A stretch of DNA of 64,000 nucleotides, from contig CP090855.1 in the NCBI GenBank assembly GCA_041879425.1, positions 806,001 through 870,000 of the forward strand. The letters are read 5' to 3'. Below the pieces are notes generated by a model that worked only from the letters and a program-made list of their open reading frames with translations, was not told where the DNA came from and did no database searches. This stretch comes from Vibrio pomeroyi (GTDB lineage Bacteria; Pseudomonadota; Gammaproteobacteria; Enterobacterales; Vibrionaceae). Shown here piece after piece: positions 1-8,109 of the stretch (the first letter of the stretch is position 1; each line of letters starts with the position of its first letter). The position numbers and the translations under genes were made by a program.

Positions 1-100
1 CCACAACTCAATGCCTTATAGGTGGCATTGCATACATGTAATGTCACCTTTATTGTTGAATGAAAGATTGAGATTTTCAATATGCCACTCTATCTGAGTA

Positions 101-658
101 TTAAACACCTAACTTTTCCGTCAATTCTATGAATGATGTTTCGGTATTTTTACCTGACGTGTCGATTTTAATAACTTCAGTTTTCCATTCCTCATAGTGA
201 CGATTCTTTACTTGTTGCCAATCAGGTAGCTTTAGGTTTTCGACTTCACTTTGTCGAGTGATGACCCTTCTTTCATGTTCCTCACGATCAGAGCAGCTAA
301 CTTCAATATTGACAAACCTAGCGCCAACACTTTCCGCTACCTCTTGCCACTCGTTTCGAGTTAGCTCAATTGGATTACAAGAGTCAGAAATGCAGCTAAT
401 ACCTAACGCCAAATTGTCTTTAACAATACGGTAACTTAAACGATAACCCTCACCTTCAACTTTGAAGCAACAAAGATCTCTAAGCCCTTGTTCTACAGTA
501 TCAATGCGAACGTACATCGCCCCCGTTTTCTCTGCTAACAACTTCGCTAATGTCGATTTCCCTGAAGCTGGGAGACCTGAAAATATATATAAAACAGGTT
601 GATTCAATTGATTTTCGCCTTTTGCATAAACTTCATTCAGTACAGATCTTCTCTGCAT
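101..658 (-). CDS. P-loop kinase-like AAA protein
   Basis: Small soluble protein of 185 residues. A Walker A motif GLPASGKST lies near residues 28-36, just after a beta-strand-like LYIFSG, and is followed by a KLLAEKTG helix. This layout is that of the AAA_33 / adenylylsulfate-kinase / zeta-toxin-like phosphotransferases, which move the ATP gamma-phosphate to a small molecule or RNA end. A basic stretch near residues 125-135 (REEHERRVITR) may be the lid region. No signal peptide or membrane segment is seen. The substrate cannot be told from sequence. The start is the only upstream ATG; the first 20 residues look non-conserved, so a later start is possible. It stands alone and points away from the ABC operon. 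Confidence 0.7.
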   Translation of the reverse strand: MQRRSVLNEVYAKGENQLNQPVLYIFSGLPASGKSTLAKLLAEKTGAMYVRIDTVEQGLRDLCCFKVEGEGYRLSYRIVKDNLALGISCISDSCNPIELTRNEWQEVAESVGARFVNIEVSCSDREEHERRVITRQSEVENLKLPDWQQVKNRHYEEWKTEVIKIDTSGKNTETSFIELTEKLGV

Positions 659-1076
659 TCTACATCCAGATAATTTCGTCTTCTATAACAGCACCTTTAA
701 CGGAGCATGTGTGATTAAAAACACTAACAAGCTATGGGGAAAAATATGTTAAGGATACAGCTTTCGCTCGTCTTATCCTCACACAAAATAATCTTCATCA
801 GATACCAAGCATTGGTGTTGGCTACCCTTAGATGTCGTAAAAAACCTTCTAATAGATAATCCAAGACCGATGTGATGATTCAAAGACCTAACGAGAGTCC
901 GAATTCCACCTCTAACTGATCTATTTTTCTCTTACCAAAGTACAAGTTACTAATAATTCGATATAAATCGCTCTATTGTTTGAAATTGTTGCCTACAGTT
1001 TGATAGAGCTTATCGTCGTAATGATTGCCATCAATAGACGCAGTTTGATAGTTATTATTGTTTACAAGGAGAGGAA
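659..1076. promoter_or_regulatory. Intergenic region between divergent kinase and ABC operon
   Basis: This 418-base AT-rich gap separates two divergent genes and should hold both promoters. I see no convincing ORF, RNA gene or strong repeat. The right end carries AAGGAGAGG, a strong ribosome binding site directly before the ABC ATPase start. Confidence 0.5.
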
Positions 1077-1793
1077 ATGGAAAACCCAGTTGTCACGCTG
1101 AAACAGGCCAGCAAAAGCTTTGTTGACGGCAAAGACACCCATCATGTGTTGGAGGGCGTCGACTTCGCTTTGGCAACAGGGGCAAGCGTGGCTTTGACAG
1201 GAGCAAGTGGCAGCGGGAAAAGTACTCTACTCAATCTCATCGCGGGTTTTGAACCGCTCTCAAGAGGCGAGTTATGGCTCGATGGTGAAGACACATCAGC
1301 TTGGAAAGACCCACAGTGGAGCCGCTTCCGCCATCAAAAACTGGGGGTTATCTTTCAGCAGTTCAACTTATTAACCCCACTCAACGTAAAACAAAACATC
1401 GCGTTCCCGTTGCATTTGAATCAACAAAAATGGGGCGAGTGGTGTGATTACTTGGTGGAAGCGTTAGGCATAAGTGAACTACTGGATAGGCATGTATCAG
1501 CGCTCTCTGGTGGGCAACAACAACGAGTAGCGATAGCTCGCGCGCTAGCTCATAAACCGAAACTGCTGCTTGCCGATGAACCCACAGGCAACCTCGACCA
1601 CAAAGCCGGTTTAGAGGTAATGAGGCTACTGAACGAAATCACCACACAAGGCAACACCGCCGTATTACTGGTTACACATAGCCCTGAATGCGCCAGTTTT
1701 ATGCAGACTCAACTGGTGTTAGATGATGGAGAGCTGAAGCGAGCCGATTTAAACCAAAAGCAAGCGAGTGACATTTCTTATGTTGAAAGCTAA
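1077..1793 (+). CDS. ABC transporter ATP-binding protein, LolD/MacB type
   Basis: ATPase of 238 residues that should power the FtsX-like permease encoded next. Walker A GASGSGKST (about 42-50), a Q-loop FQQFNLL, the signature LSGGQQQRVAIARAL and Walker B LLLADEPTGNLD with a downstream switch histidine (THS) are all present, so it should be active. The family (LolD, MacB, FtsE) drives mechanotransmission or lipoprotein extraction rather than classical import. A strong AAGGAGAGG ribosome binding site precedes the ATG. The 3' end overlaps the permease start by 14 bases, indicating translational coupling. Substrate is unknown; the linked lipocalin-like lipoprotein suggests a lipid or envelope role. 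Confidence 0.9.
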   Translation: MENPVVTLKQASKSFVDGKDTHHVLEGVDFALATGASVALTGASGSGKSTLLNLIAGFEPLSRGELWLDGEDTSAWKDPQWSRFRHQKLGVIFQQFNLLTPLNVKQNIAFPLHLNQQKWGEWCDYLVEALGISELLDRHVSALSGGQQQRVAIARALAHKPKLLLADEPTGNLDHKAGLEVMRLLNEITTQGNTAVLLVTHSPECASFMQTQLVLDDGELKRADLNQKQASDISYVES

Positions 1794-4308
1794 GCGGACA
1801 GCCGAATCAAATCGCCTCAAAATCGCTCATACAAAACTTACGCTAAACCTATTCGCTGCGCACTATCGCCAATCCCCTTTGCAAGCTGCAGCGATCTTGG
1901 TTGGTATTGTGTTGGCGGTCACCCTGTTTGTCGCCGTGCAAGCGATCAACCTCAATGCCAAACGCAGCTATGCGGAATCCACCGAGCAACTTAGCGCTCA
2001 AGCTCTAAATCTGATCATCCCACCAGCGGGGCAAAACTATTTGCCAGAATCGCTCTACTTCAAGCTAAGACAAAATGGATTAAGCGCAATACTACCTGTG
2101 ATTGAAGGGCGAGTGAGAGACGAACAAGGGCGTCGTTGGTCTGTACAAGGTAGTGAGCTAATCTCTGCTCTCACCTCAAGATCTCGTTACGCAGAAAAAA
2201 ACGAGCAAACCAATCAGAACCAACAAAATATATCCCTGTTCGATAATGCCCTACCCCTACCTCAATTGTTGGCGGGCAAACCCATCGTGATGATGAGCCA
2301 GTCGCAACATCAAAGCTTGGGCGAAGTAAAAACACTCATTCTCGATGAAGTCGTCACCCAAGTGGTAGTGCTACCCGATGAATGGCAACTGGGCAGCCGA
2401 ATGTTGATGGATATTGGCTTCGCCCAGCAACTGCTGAACAAACAAGGTCAACTGAGCTATATCGCCGTATTTGATACTAATAGCCAACCACACGACAACT
2501 GGCTGAATCTCATCGCAGAACAAGGGCAATGGATCACCAATAATCAGAGTACCGATCTCGGCTCTATTACCGACAGCTTTCACCTTAACCTCACTGCTAT
2601 GAGCTTACTGGCGTTCTTGGTTGGTTTGTTCATCGCTTATAACGGTGTGAAATACAGCTTACTAAAACGTAATCGGCTATTGGTTCAAATTCAGCAAGCG
2701 GGTTTAGCACCAAGCATCGTGTTTTCAGCCTTGCTCGTTGAGCTTACCGTTCTGGTAACCATAGGCGCTTCACTCGGTTTCATTTTAGGGATTCAATTAA
2801 GCCATTGGCTACACCCAACCGTTGCGATAACCCTTGAACAACTTTATGGCGCAACACTATTACCCGGTACATGGCAGTGGTTATGGTTAGCACAAGCTTT
2901 ATTGCTTACGTTAGCCGCTACGCTTGTTGCGTGTTGGCAACACTTTAAACAACGCGTTCGACAACCGCTCTCTTCTCATGGCGGTTTTTACCAAGCGCCA
3001 GAAAACTCGAACGAAAACCAACTGTTTGTCATTGGTTTAATGCTAACGGTTATCGCATTGGTGGGATTGTGGCTCAGCGAGCATCATCGCTTCACTATGG
3101 CGTGGCTTGGTGTATTAGTGGTGTCGATTCCCTTATATCTACCCAAAACGCTCTGCGTGTTAGCAAATTGGAGTGAACAGCGAACCCAATCTGGATTGAT
3201 GCAGTACCTGTTTGCTGAACTGCGAGAGCTGATATCTCCCCTCTCCCTTGCCATGATGGCACTGCTGCTTGCGGTTACCGCCAACATGGGAATGAATACC
3301 TTAGTTGGAAGCTTTGAATCCACTCTAAAACAATGGTTAGAGCAACGCTTGCATGCCGACATTTACGTTAGCCCTGCTCAAGGCGAAATCGCTAATGTAG
3401 AACGCGCATTAGAACGGTTTGAGAACGTTGAAACCGTTTATAAGCAATACTATGTTGATGATAACTTGCAGGGCCTACCTACTTTGCTCGGTACCAAAGA
3501 CAAAGATACATTAGAGCAAACCATGGTATTCCAATCGCAGCTTGATAGTTTTTGGGAGCGCTTCTACCAAGGCGAACTCGTGGCGATCAGCGAACCCACG
3601 GCGGTGAAGCTTGGCTTATCACTGAATAGCGAATTTAAGCTCGACTCTATCCCAGACCAATCACTGGTGGTTGGCGCGATCTTCCACGATTACGGCTCGC
3701 CGAATGGCGAAGTGTTGCTTGCCCCTAATTTGTGGCTTGAAAGCGGCTTTACGGATTTACCTACTAGCCTAGGTATTAAAGTATCTGGCGACCAGCAACA
3801 GGTATACGAACAGTTACGCCAACAACTGAATTTGCACCCAAGTCAGCTCTACGATCAAGCACAGATCAAATCCCTCGCTTTAGATATCTTTTCACAAACC
3901 TTTGCCATCACTCGCGCGCTGAATGGCGTAACCTTAATGGTCGCGGTCATTGGCTTGTTCTGTGCGTGCTTTATGTTGCTCGATGCACGTAAGGCCGCTA
4001 TTGCAAGGTTGTATGCACTTGGCGTGAGCCGCAAAAAGCTGATGGCTATGGTACTCGGGCAAATCGTTGTGTTGGTGGCTTTTACTCTGGTTATTGCCAT
4101 CCCACTCGGCGCTATGGTTGGCTACGTACTAACAGACATCGTCACCCTGCGCGCCTTCGGTTGGAGCTTAAATTATCAGTGGAATTGGAGTGATGCGCTC
4201 AGCATTTCCTTCATCACGATTGTTGTGGCGGTGGTTGCAACACTCATTCCTCTCTGGCGATTAGTCAGTAAGCCTGTGGTATCCAGTTTGCAAAGTGAGG
4301 TGTTGTGA
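1780..4308 (+). CDS. FtsX-like ABC transporter permease
   Basis: Large inner-membrane permease of about 842 residues with the doubled FtsX layout. One N-terminal membrane segment (about residues 35-60) leads to a long periplasmic domain, then three helices near 275-390, two further helices near 410-460, a second segment near 490-510 followed by a second periplasmic domain, and three C-terminal helices (about 725-830). This is the architecture of AttF/AttG-like and LolC/E-like permeases in which two FtsX units are fused. The frame can start at GTG 1768, but ATG 1780 overlaps the ATPase end and looks more natural. It ends in TGATG, coupling it to the lipoprotein gene. Confidence 0.85.
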   Translation: MLKAKRTAESNRLKIAHTKLTLNLFAAHYRQSPLQAAAILVGIVLAVTLFVAVQAINLNAKRSYAESTEQLSAQALNLIIPPAGQNYLPESLYFKLRQNGLSAILPVIEGRVRDEQGRRWSVQGSELISALTSRSRYAEKNEQTNQNQQNISLFDNALPLPQLLAGKPIVMMSQSQHQSLGEVKTLILDEVVTQVVVLPDEWQLGSRMLMDIGFAQQLLNKQGQLSYIAVFDTNSQPHDNWLNLIAEQGQWITNNQSTDLGSITDSFHLNLTAMSLLAFLVGLFIAYNGVKYSLLKRNRLLVQIQQAGLAPSIVFSALLVELTVLVTIGASLGFILGIQLSHWLHPTVAITLEQLYGATLLPGTWQWLWLAQALLLTLAATLVACWQHFKQRVRQPLSSHGGFYQAPENSNENQLFVIGLMLTVIALVGLWLSEHHRFTMAWLGVLVVSIPLYLPKTLCVLANWSEQRTQSGLMQYLFAELRELISPLSLAMMALLLAVTANMGMNTLVGSFESTLKQWLEQRLHADIYVSPAQGEIANVERALERFENVETVYKQYYVDDNLQGLPTLLGTKDKDTLEQTMVFQSQLDSFWERFYQGELVAISEPTAVKLGLSLNSEFKLDSIPDQSLVVGAIFHDYGSPNGEVLLAPNLWLESGFTDLPTSLGIKVSGDQQQVYEQLRQQLNLHPSQLYDQAQIKSLALDIFSQTFAITRALNGVTLMVAVIGLFCACFMLLDARKAAIARLYALGVSRKKLMAMVLGQIVVLVAFTLVIAIPLGAMVGYVLTDIVTLRAFGWSLNYQWNWSDALSISFITIVVAVVATLIPLWRLVSKPVVSSLQSEVL

Positions 4309-5450
4309 TGAACATTGATATGAAGAGTAAGCTAATCAAACTGTCTGTTCTCTCACTTAGCTTGCTATCTCTATGGGGTTGTGACAAAGCCGATCCAAAT
4401 TCCGCTCAAAACATGGGTTCAATACTTGGAAGTAGCAATGAGCAAAAGCAAAATGATCAATTCACTCCAGTAGATAAAGGCTTAGACATCAAATTCCCTG
4501 CCGACCATCAAGCACACCCTGATTTTCGCCATGAATGGTGGTACTTAACCGCCAACCTCATTGACGAAAATGGCAATGAACTAGGTGTGCAATGGACACA
4601 ATTCCGCTTTGCAGCAGCTCCAGAAAACAGCGTCGATCAAACCAAGCAGCCTAAGCAAACAGCATGGCAAAGCCAGCAGATCTACATGGCGCACAGTGCC
4701 GTCACCACTAAAGACAAACACTATGCCGATGAAAAATGGTCGCGCGACCAAGCAGAATTGGCAGGCGTAAGTGCTTCACCACTTCGAGTCTATCTTGATG
4801 ACTGGCAGTGGAGCTCATCAACCAATGATCTGTTCCCTGCCACACTGAACGCCAGCTCAGAACAGTTTGGCTACTCGTTAACACTCACCAGCGACGCTCC
4901 CTATCAAAAACAGGGAGAACAAGGCTACAGCACTAAAAGTAGCGACGAAAAAGTAGCTTCCTATTACTACAGCCAACCATTTATCGATGTATCGGGCAAC
5001 GTGACGATTGATGGTGTCACGCATAAGGTTTCTGGCAAAGGCTGGATAGACAGAGAGTGGAGCTCGCAGTTCTTACTCGACTCACAACAGGGCTGGGATT
5101 GGTTTGCACTGAGGCTCAATGATGAAACTAGCTTAGTCGTGTTCCAACTACGAAATTCAACAACAGGCGAAGCCAATTATGCTAACGCAAGATTAATGCA
5201 GCAAGACGGTTCTGGCATTGCGATTTCACAACAAGACATCACCCTAACCGCCATCAAGCAAACAGAAATCGACGGACGCGATTACCCAACAGAGTGGCAC
5301 ATATCAATTCCAAGCCAGCAAATAGAACTGACAGTCTCGGCACTCAATCCCAAAGCAAAGATGCCACTATCGGTTCCCTATTGGGAAGGTCCTATTGTGA
5401 TTGAAGGAACACACTCTGGTACGGGTTATATGGAGTTAACGGGGTATTAG
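4308..5450 (+). CDS. AttH/CrtC-like lipocalin-domain lipoprotein
   Basis: Predicted lipoprotein of about 380 residues. A short signal peptide ends in a lipobox LSLWGC, so the mature Cys should be lipidated. The body has the HPDFRHEWWYLTANL and GWIDREWSS motifs that mark the AttH / hydroxyneurosporene synthase (CrtC) family, two lipocalin-like barrels. Family members were first named as carotenoid hydratases, but most bacterial ones of this kind sit next to LolCDE-like ABC transporters and have no proven reaction. Here the start ATG overlaps the permease stop (TGATG), so the three genes form one operon. A ligand-carrying or envelope lipid role is inference. A terminator hairpin follows at 5511. 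Confidence 0.8.
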   Translation: MNIDMKSKLIKLSVLSLSLLSLWGCDKADPNSAQNMGSILGSSNEQKQNDQFTPVDKGLDIKFPADHQAHPDFRHEWWYLTANLIDENGNELGVQWTQFRFAAAPENSVDQTKQPKQTAWQSQQIYMAHSAVTTKDKHYADEKWSRDQAELAGVSASPLRVYLDDWQWSSSTNDLFPATLNASSEQFGYSLTLTSDAPYQKQGEQGYSTKSSDEKVASYYYSQPFIDVSGNVTIDGVTHKVSGKGWIDREWSSQFLLDSQQGWDWFALRLNDETSLVVFQLRNSTTGEANYANARLMQQDGSGIAISQQDITLTAIKQTEIDGRDYPTEWHISIPSQQIELTVSALNPKAKMPLSVPYWEGPIVIEGTHSGTGYMELTGY

Positions 5451-5510
5451 ATTGTGCAGTACTGACAACAAATACGTCGCGATAGCCATGGACTAAACCA
5501 CTTTCAACCA

Positions 5511-5536
5511 AAACCTCCACCACGGAGGTTTTTGTT
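5511..5536 (+). terminator. Intrinsic terminator after ABC operon
   Basis: Arms AAACCTCC (5511-5518) and GGAGGTTT (5524-5531) form a perfect 8-bp stem with loop ACCAC, followed by further T residues. It closes the operon 1077-5450. Confidence 0.8.
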
Positions 5537-5641
5537 ATTTCATTCGTTCTATTTATCTTAACGCCTGTTGAGAAATATCTAATTTAACCAAACAATAAGC
5601 ACCCCTAAAATACCAATCAAATGCTTAGGGGGAGATAGAAC

Positions 5642-5851
5642 ATGATTAGCTCAGTACACAATGACGAACTCAACAGATATATAGAGAAACTAGACTTAAA
5701 CCTTACCAAGGCTCAGGTTCGTGAACTTGGTTGGCAGCAAAGCAATGAAGAGGTAGGAAAAGGAAAAACAGTATTAGGCTCGTGGTTTTTCTTTTCTTTC
5801 TTTGGCTTATGTACGTCTGCATGTCTCGTGCTTCTGATGTATATCTCATGA
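5642..5851 (+). CDS. Small hypothetical protein with one C-terminal membrane segment
   Basis: Short ORF of 69 residues, not recognised. The first 45 residues are soluble and charged (NDELNRYIEKLDLNLTKAQ). The last 22 or so (SWFFFSFFGLCTSACLVLLM) are hydrophobic and could be a tail anchor. A GGGGGAGA purine stretch lies 10 bases before the ATG and serves as a good ribosome binding site. The stop overlaps the next ORF as ATGA, so the two are probably co-translated. It is not interrupted. A frameshifted single gene is an alternative reading, since the two ORFs are in different frames. Confidence 0.5.
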   Translation: MISSVHNDELNRYIEKLDLNLTKAQVRELGWQQSNEEVGKGKTVLGSWFFFSFFGLCTSACLVLLMYIS

Positions 5852-6030
5852 AGATAAACAAAACAATGACCACGTATAACCAGCATGGAACGTTCAATTG
5901 GTTTGAGGTCGATGGAGAAGCGTACATACTGTTCAAGGTCGGCAGTAACAGTGCTCTATTGAACCAACACTATGAGGATGTCACCGAACAACAGAGCGAA
6001 ATATATGAATTATTAGGTGCGATTCCATAA
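5848..6030 (+). CDS. Small hypothetical protein, coupled to the preceding ORF
   Basis: Sixty-residue soluble ORF starting MKINKTMTTYNQHGTFNWF, not recognised. Its ATG overlaps the upstream stop by four bases (ATGA), typical of translational coupling. The middle (WFEVDGEAYILFKVG) looks like two beta strands and the end is acidic. The same frame stays open upstream to 5782, so a start further up or a frameshift joining it to the preceding ORF cannot be excluded without relatives to compare. Confidence 0.45.
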   Translation: MKINKTMTTYNQHGTFNWFEVDGEAYILFKVGSNSALLNQHYEDVTEQQSEIYELLGAIP

Positions 6031-6111
6031 GTTCATACCACACGTATTCACTTATGGTCTATCTACTCACTAACTAGCGAAAACCTCCGTTCTTTTGGCA
6101 ACACGAGCTAG

Positions 6112-6900
6112 CTACAACAAACGATTCTTATATTGCTCCGGCGTTTGACCAGAATACTTCTTGAACATGCTAATGAAAGGACTCGCTTGGTTGTAGCCTA
6201 ATGTCAGGGCAACCTCTTTAACCGACTGCCCATTTCTTAGCAGATCCATTGAGTACAAGTAGCGTACTCGCAGTCGCCATTCAGTAAAACTCATCCCCAA
6301 TTCACTTTGGCAATGACGTGACAAAGTTCGCTCGGTTGCGTGCACTTTCTCTGCCCAATCCTTTAGCGAGATATCGTCTGTTGGGTTCTCTTCGATGGCC
6401 GCCAGAATAGGTGCAAGGTACTTGTTATCGGTTGAAGGTAAGAAGTGATGCTCAACTTGGCGCTCTGCTAATTGGTCCAACAGTACCTGTACAAGCCTTT
6501 GATCTTGTTCGCTTTGTGCGACATTGATGTCACGCTGGCGAAAGTCATCAATGATCGAAGATACGATCGGTGTAATCTTAATGAGGCTGGTTTTCTCAGG
6601 CAGATGTTGAGTTAACTCACGTGCAATATTCAAAGAACAGTAGTCCAATGGTTTACGGTTATAACTGCAGTGCATGACCCCGGCGGGCACCCAAATCGCT
6701 AGATGTGGCGGTGCGAGAAAGCGGGTTCCCTCTGCTTCCATTTCAAGAATCCCACCGCTGATCAACTGAACCTGTCCCCAAGGGTGGCTGTGTACACGAG
6801 TTTCGGTGTTCGATAAGAACGCTTCGAAATTCATAAATACGTTGGATGGTGCCTTATCGATTGATAAGGATGGGTGAAGGTTTCTTGAGTGTTTTTTCAA
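6112..6900 (-). CDS. AraC-family transcriptional regulator with cupin domain
   Basis: Regulator of 262 residues. The N-terminal half has a cupin-like sensor (HSHPWGQVQLISGGILEME, then PPHLAIWVPAGVMH), and the C-terminal 100 residues carry the two AraC helix-turn-helix units, ending in VKEVALTLGYNQASPFISMFKKYSGQTPEQY. The family binds DNA as a dimer and usually controls a neighbouring gene in response to a small ligand. It is divergent from a DMT-family exporter, with about 100 bases between their starts, so it probably controls that gene. The ligand is unknown. Confidence 0.88.
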   Translation of the reverse strand: MKKHSRNLHPSLSIDKAPSNVFMNFEAFLSNTETRVHSHPWGQVQLISGGILEMEAEGTRFLAPPHLAIWVPAGVMHCSYNRKPLDYCSLNIARELTQHLPEKTSLIKITPIVSSIIDDFRQRDINVAQSEQDQRLVQVLLDQLAERQVEHHFLPSTDNKYLAPILAAIEENPTDDISLKDWAEKVHATERTLSRHCQSELGMSFTEWRLRVRYLYSMDLLRNGQSVKEVALTLGYNQASPFISMFKKYSGQTPEQYKNRLL

Positions 6901-7003
6901 TCTTGTCTTCCTATCGCGCCTGATGTCTTTTTAAAGATATCTGTAAGTATAACGACCTGTCAAACTAGCCGCATCAACTCATTTGCGACGGAAACCACAC
7001 CAC

Positions 7004-7900
7004 ATGCATTATCTTTTACCATTTTTCACAGTCTGTATCTGGGGTGCTAATGCGATCGTCAATAAGCTAGCCGCAAGCACCATCGAACCGAGCGCAATGA
7101 GTTTTTACCGTTGGTTCATTGCGATGTTAATCCTGACGCCTTTCTGTATTCGCTCAGTTATCAAACAATGGCCAATCATTAAACCTAACTTGTCGAAATT
7201 GGCATTCCTTGGTTTTTTGGGCATGGTGTTAAACCAATCATTGGGGTACTACGCCGGCCTAACTACAACGGCTTCTAACATGGCATTGATCACTTCATTA
7301 GTGCCGTTGATCAGCGTGTTCCTGAGCGTTCCACTGCTCAACAAGTCGATTTCTAGCTTGAGTATTGTCGGCGGTGTGTTGTCTCTGTCTGGATTAGCCC
7401 TAATGCTTGGTAAGGGTGACCCGCTGTTCTTTATTCATCAAGAACTGACTCAAGGCGATGGTTACATGCTAATCGCGGCATTTGTTTATGCCTCTTACTG
7501 CGTGTTGTTGAAACGTTGGAAAATGCCAATCAGCAACTGGGTGGTGATCTACATGCAAGGGATGTTCGCAGTCGCAATGTTGGCACCACTTTGGCTGACC
7601 AGCGACCAACTTATTCCTTCGCAACAAGCGATTCCTTTGATTGCGTACGCGGCGATTGCAGCTTCTATTTTAGCGCCTTGGATGTGGGTAAAAGCGATTG
7701 ATACCATTGGTGCCGATTCCAGTGCGATGTTCATGAACTTGCTGCCTGTTGTTGCGATCGTATTGGCTGCAACCTGGCTAGGTGAAGAGATTAACCAATT
7801 CCATATCATTGGTGGTGTGATGGTGATTTCAGGCGTTATTCTTGCTCAAATTAAACGAAAACCAAGGCTTGAAGCGCCCCTGCCTCAGCAAGCTAACTAA
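7004..7900 (+). CDS. EamA/DMT-family transporter
   Basis: Integral membrane protein of about 298 residues with ten predicted helices in two EamA repeats (about 1-135 and 150-285), as in RhaT/YdcZ-like drug and metabolite exporters. Motifs such as WGANAIVNK near the N-terminus and PLISVFLSVPLLNK in the first repeat are typical. The frame opens at TTG 6983, but ATG 7004 gives the usual N-terminus (MHYLLPFFTVCIWGANA). It is divergent from an AraC regulator. Substrate cannot be predicted. A strong terminator follows at 7972. Confidence 0.85.
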   Translation: MHYLLPFFTVCIWGANAIVNKLAASTIEPSAMSFYRWFIAMLILTPFCIRSVIKQWPIIKPNLSKLAFLGFLGMVLNQSLGYYAGLTTTASNMALITSLVPLISVFLSVPLLNKSISSLSIVGGVLSLSGLALMLGKGDPLFFIHQELTQGDGYMLIAAFVYASYCVLLKRWKMPISNWVVIYMQGMFAVAMLAPLWLTSDQLIPSQQAIPLIAYAAIAASILAPWMWVKAIDTIGADSSAMFMNLLPVVAIVLAATWLGEEINQFHIIGGVMVISGVILAQIKRKPRLEAPLPQQAN

Positions 7901-7971
7901 ACTTAGCTTGGGTTAGATTAGAGTAAATTAATTAGACGACCAATAATTCGCTAATCAACCTTTCACCACAG

Positions 7972-7997
7972 TGCCTGCTTTATCGCAGGCATTTTTA
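7972..7997 (+). terminator. Intrinsic terminator after DMT transporter
   Basis: Stem TGCCTGC / GCAGGCA (7972-7978 and 7985-7991) with loop TTTATC and a following T run. Confidence 0.8.
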
Positions 7998-8109
7998 TTT
8001 TGTTCACAACACTTTCAAATTCCTTTAATACGCACTTATTGTTGTTGCAACCAACGACCGACTCATGTTTAATGCATCGAGTACTGTTTAAGTTGTAAAA
8101 GGAATTACA

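Noticed and set aside
9..30. Small hairpin CAATGCC / GGCATTG at the window start
   Set aside because: It lies downstream of the minus-strand kinase and could be its terminator, but there is no T run and the context is cut off.
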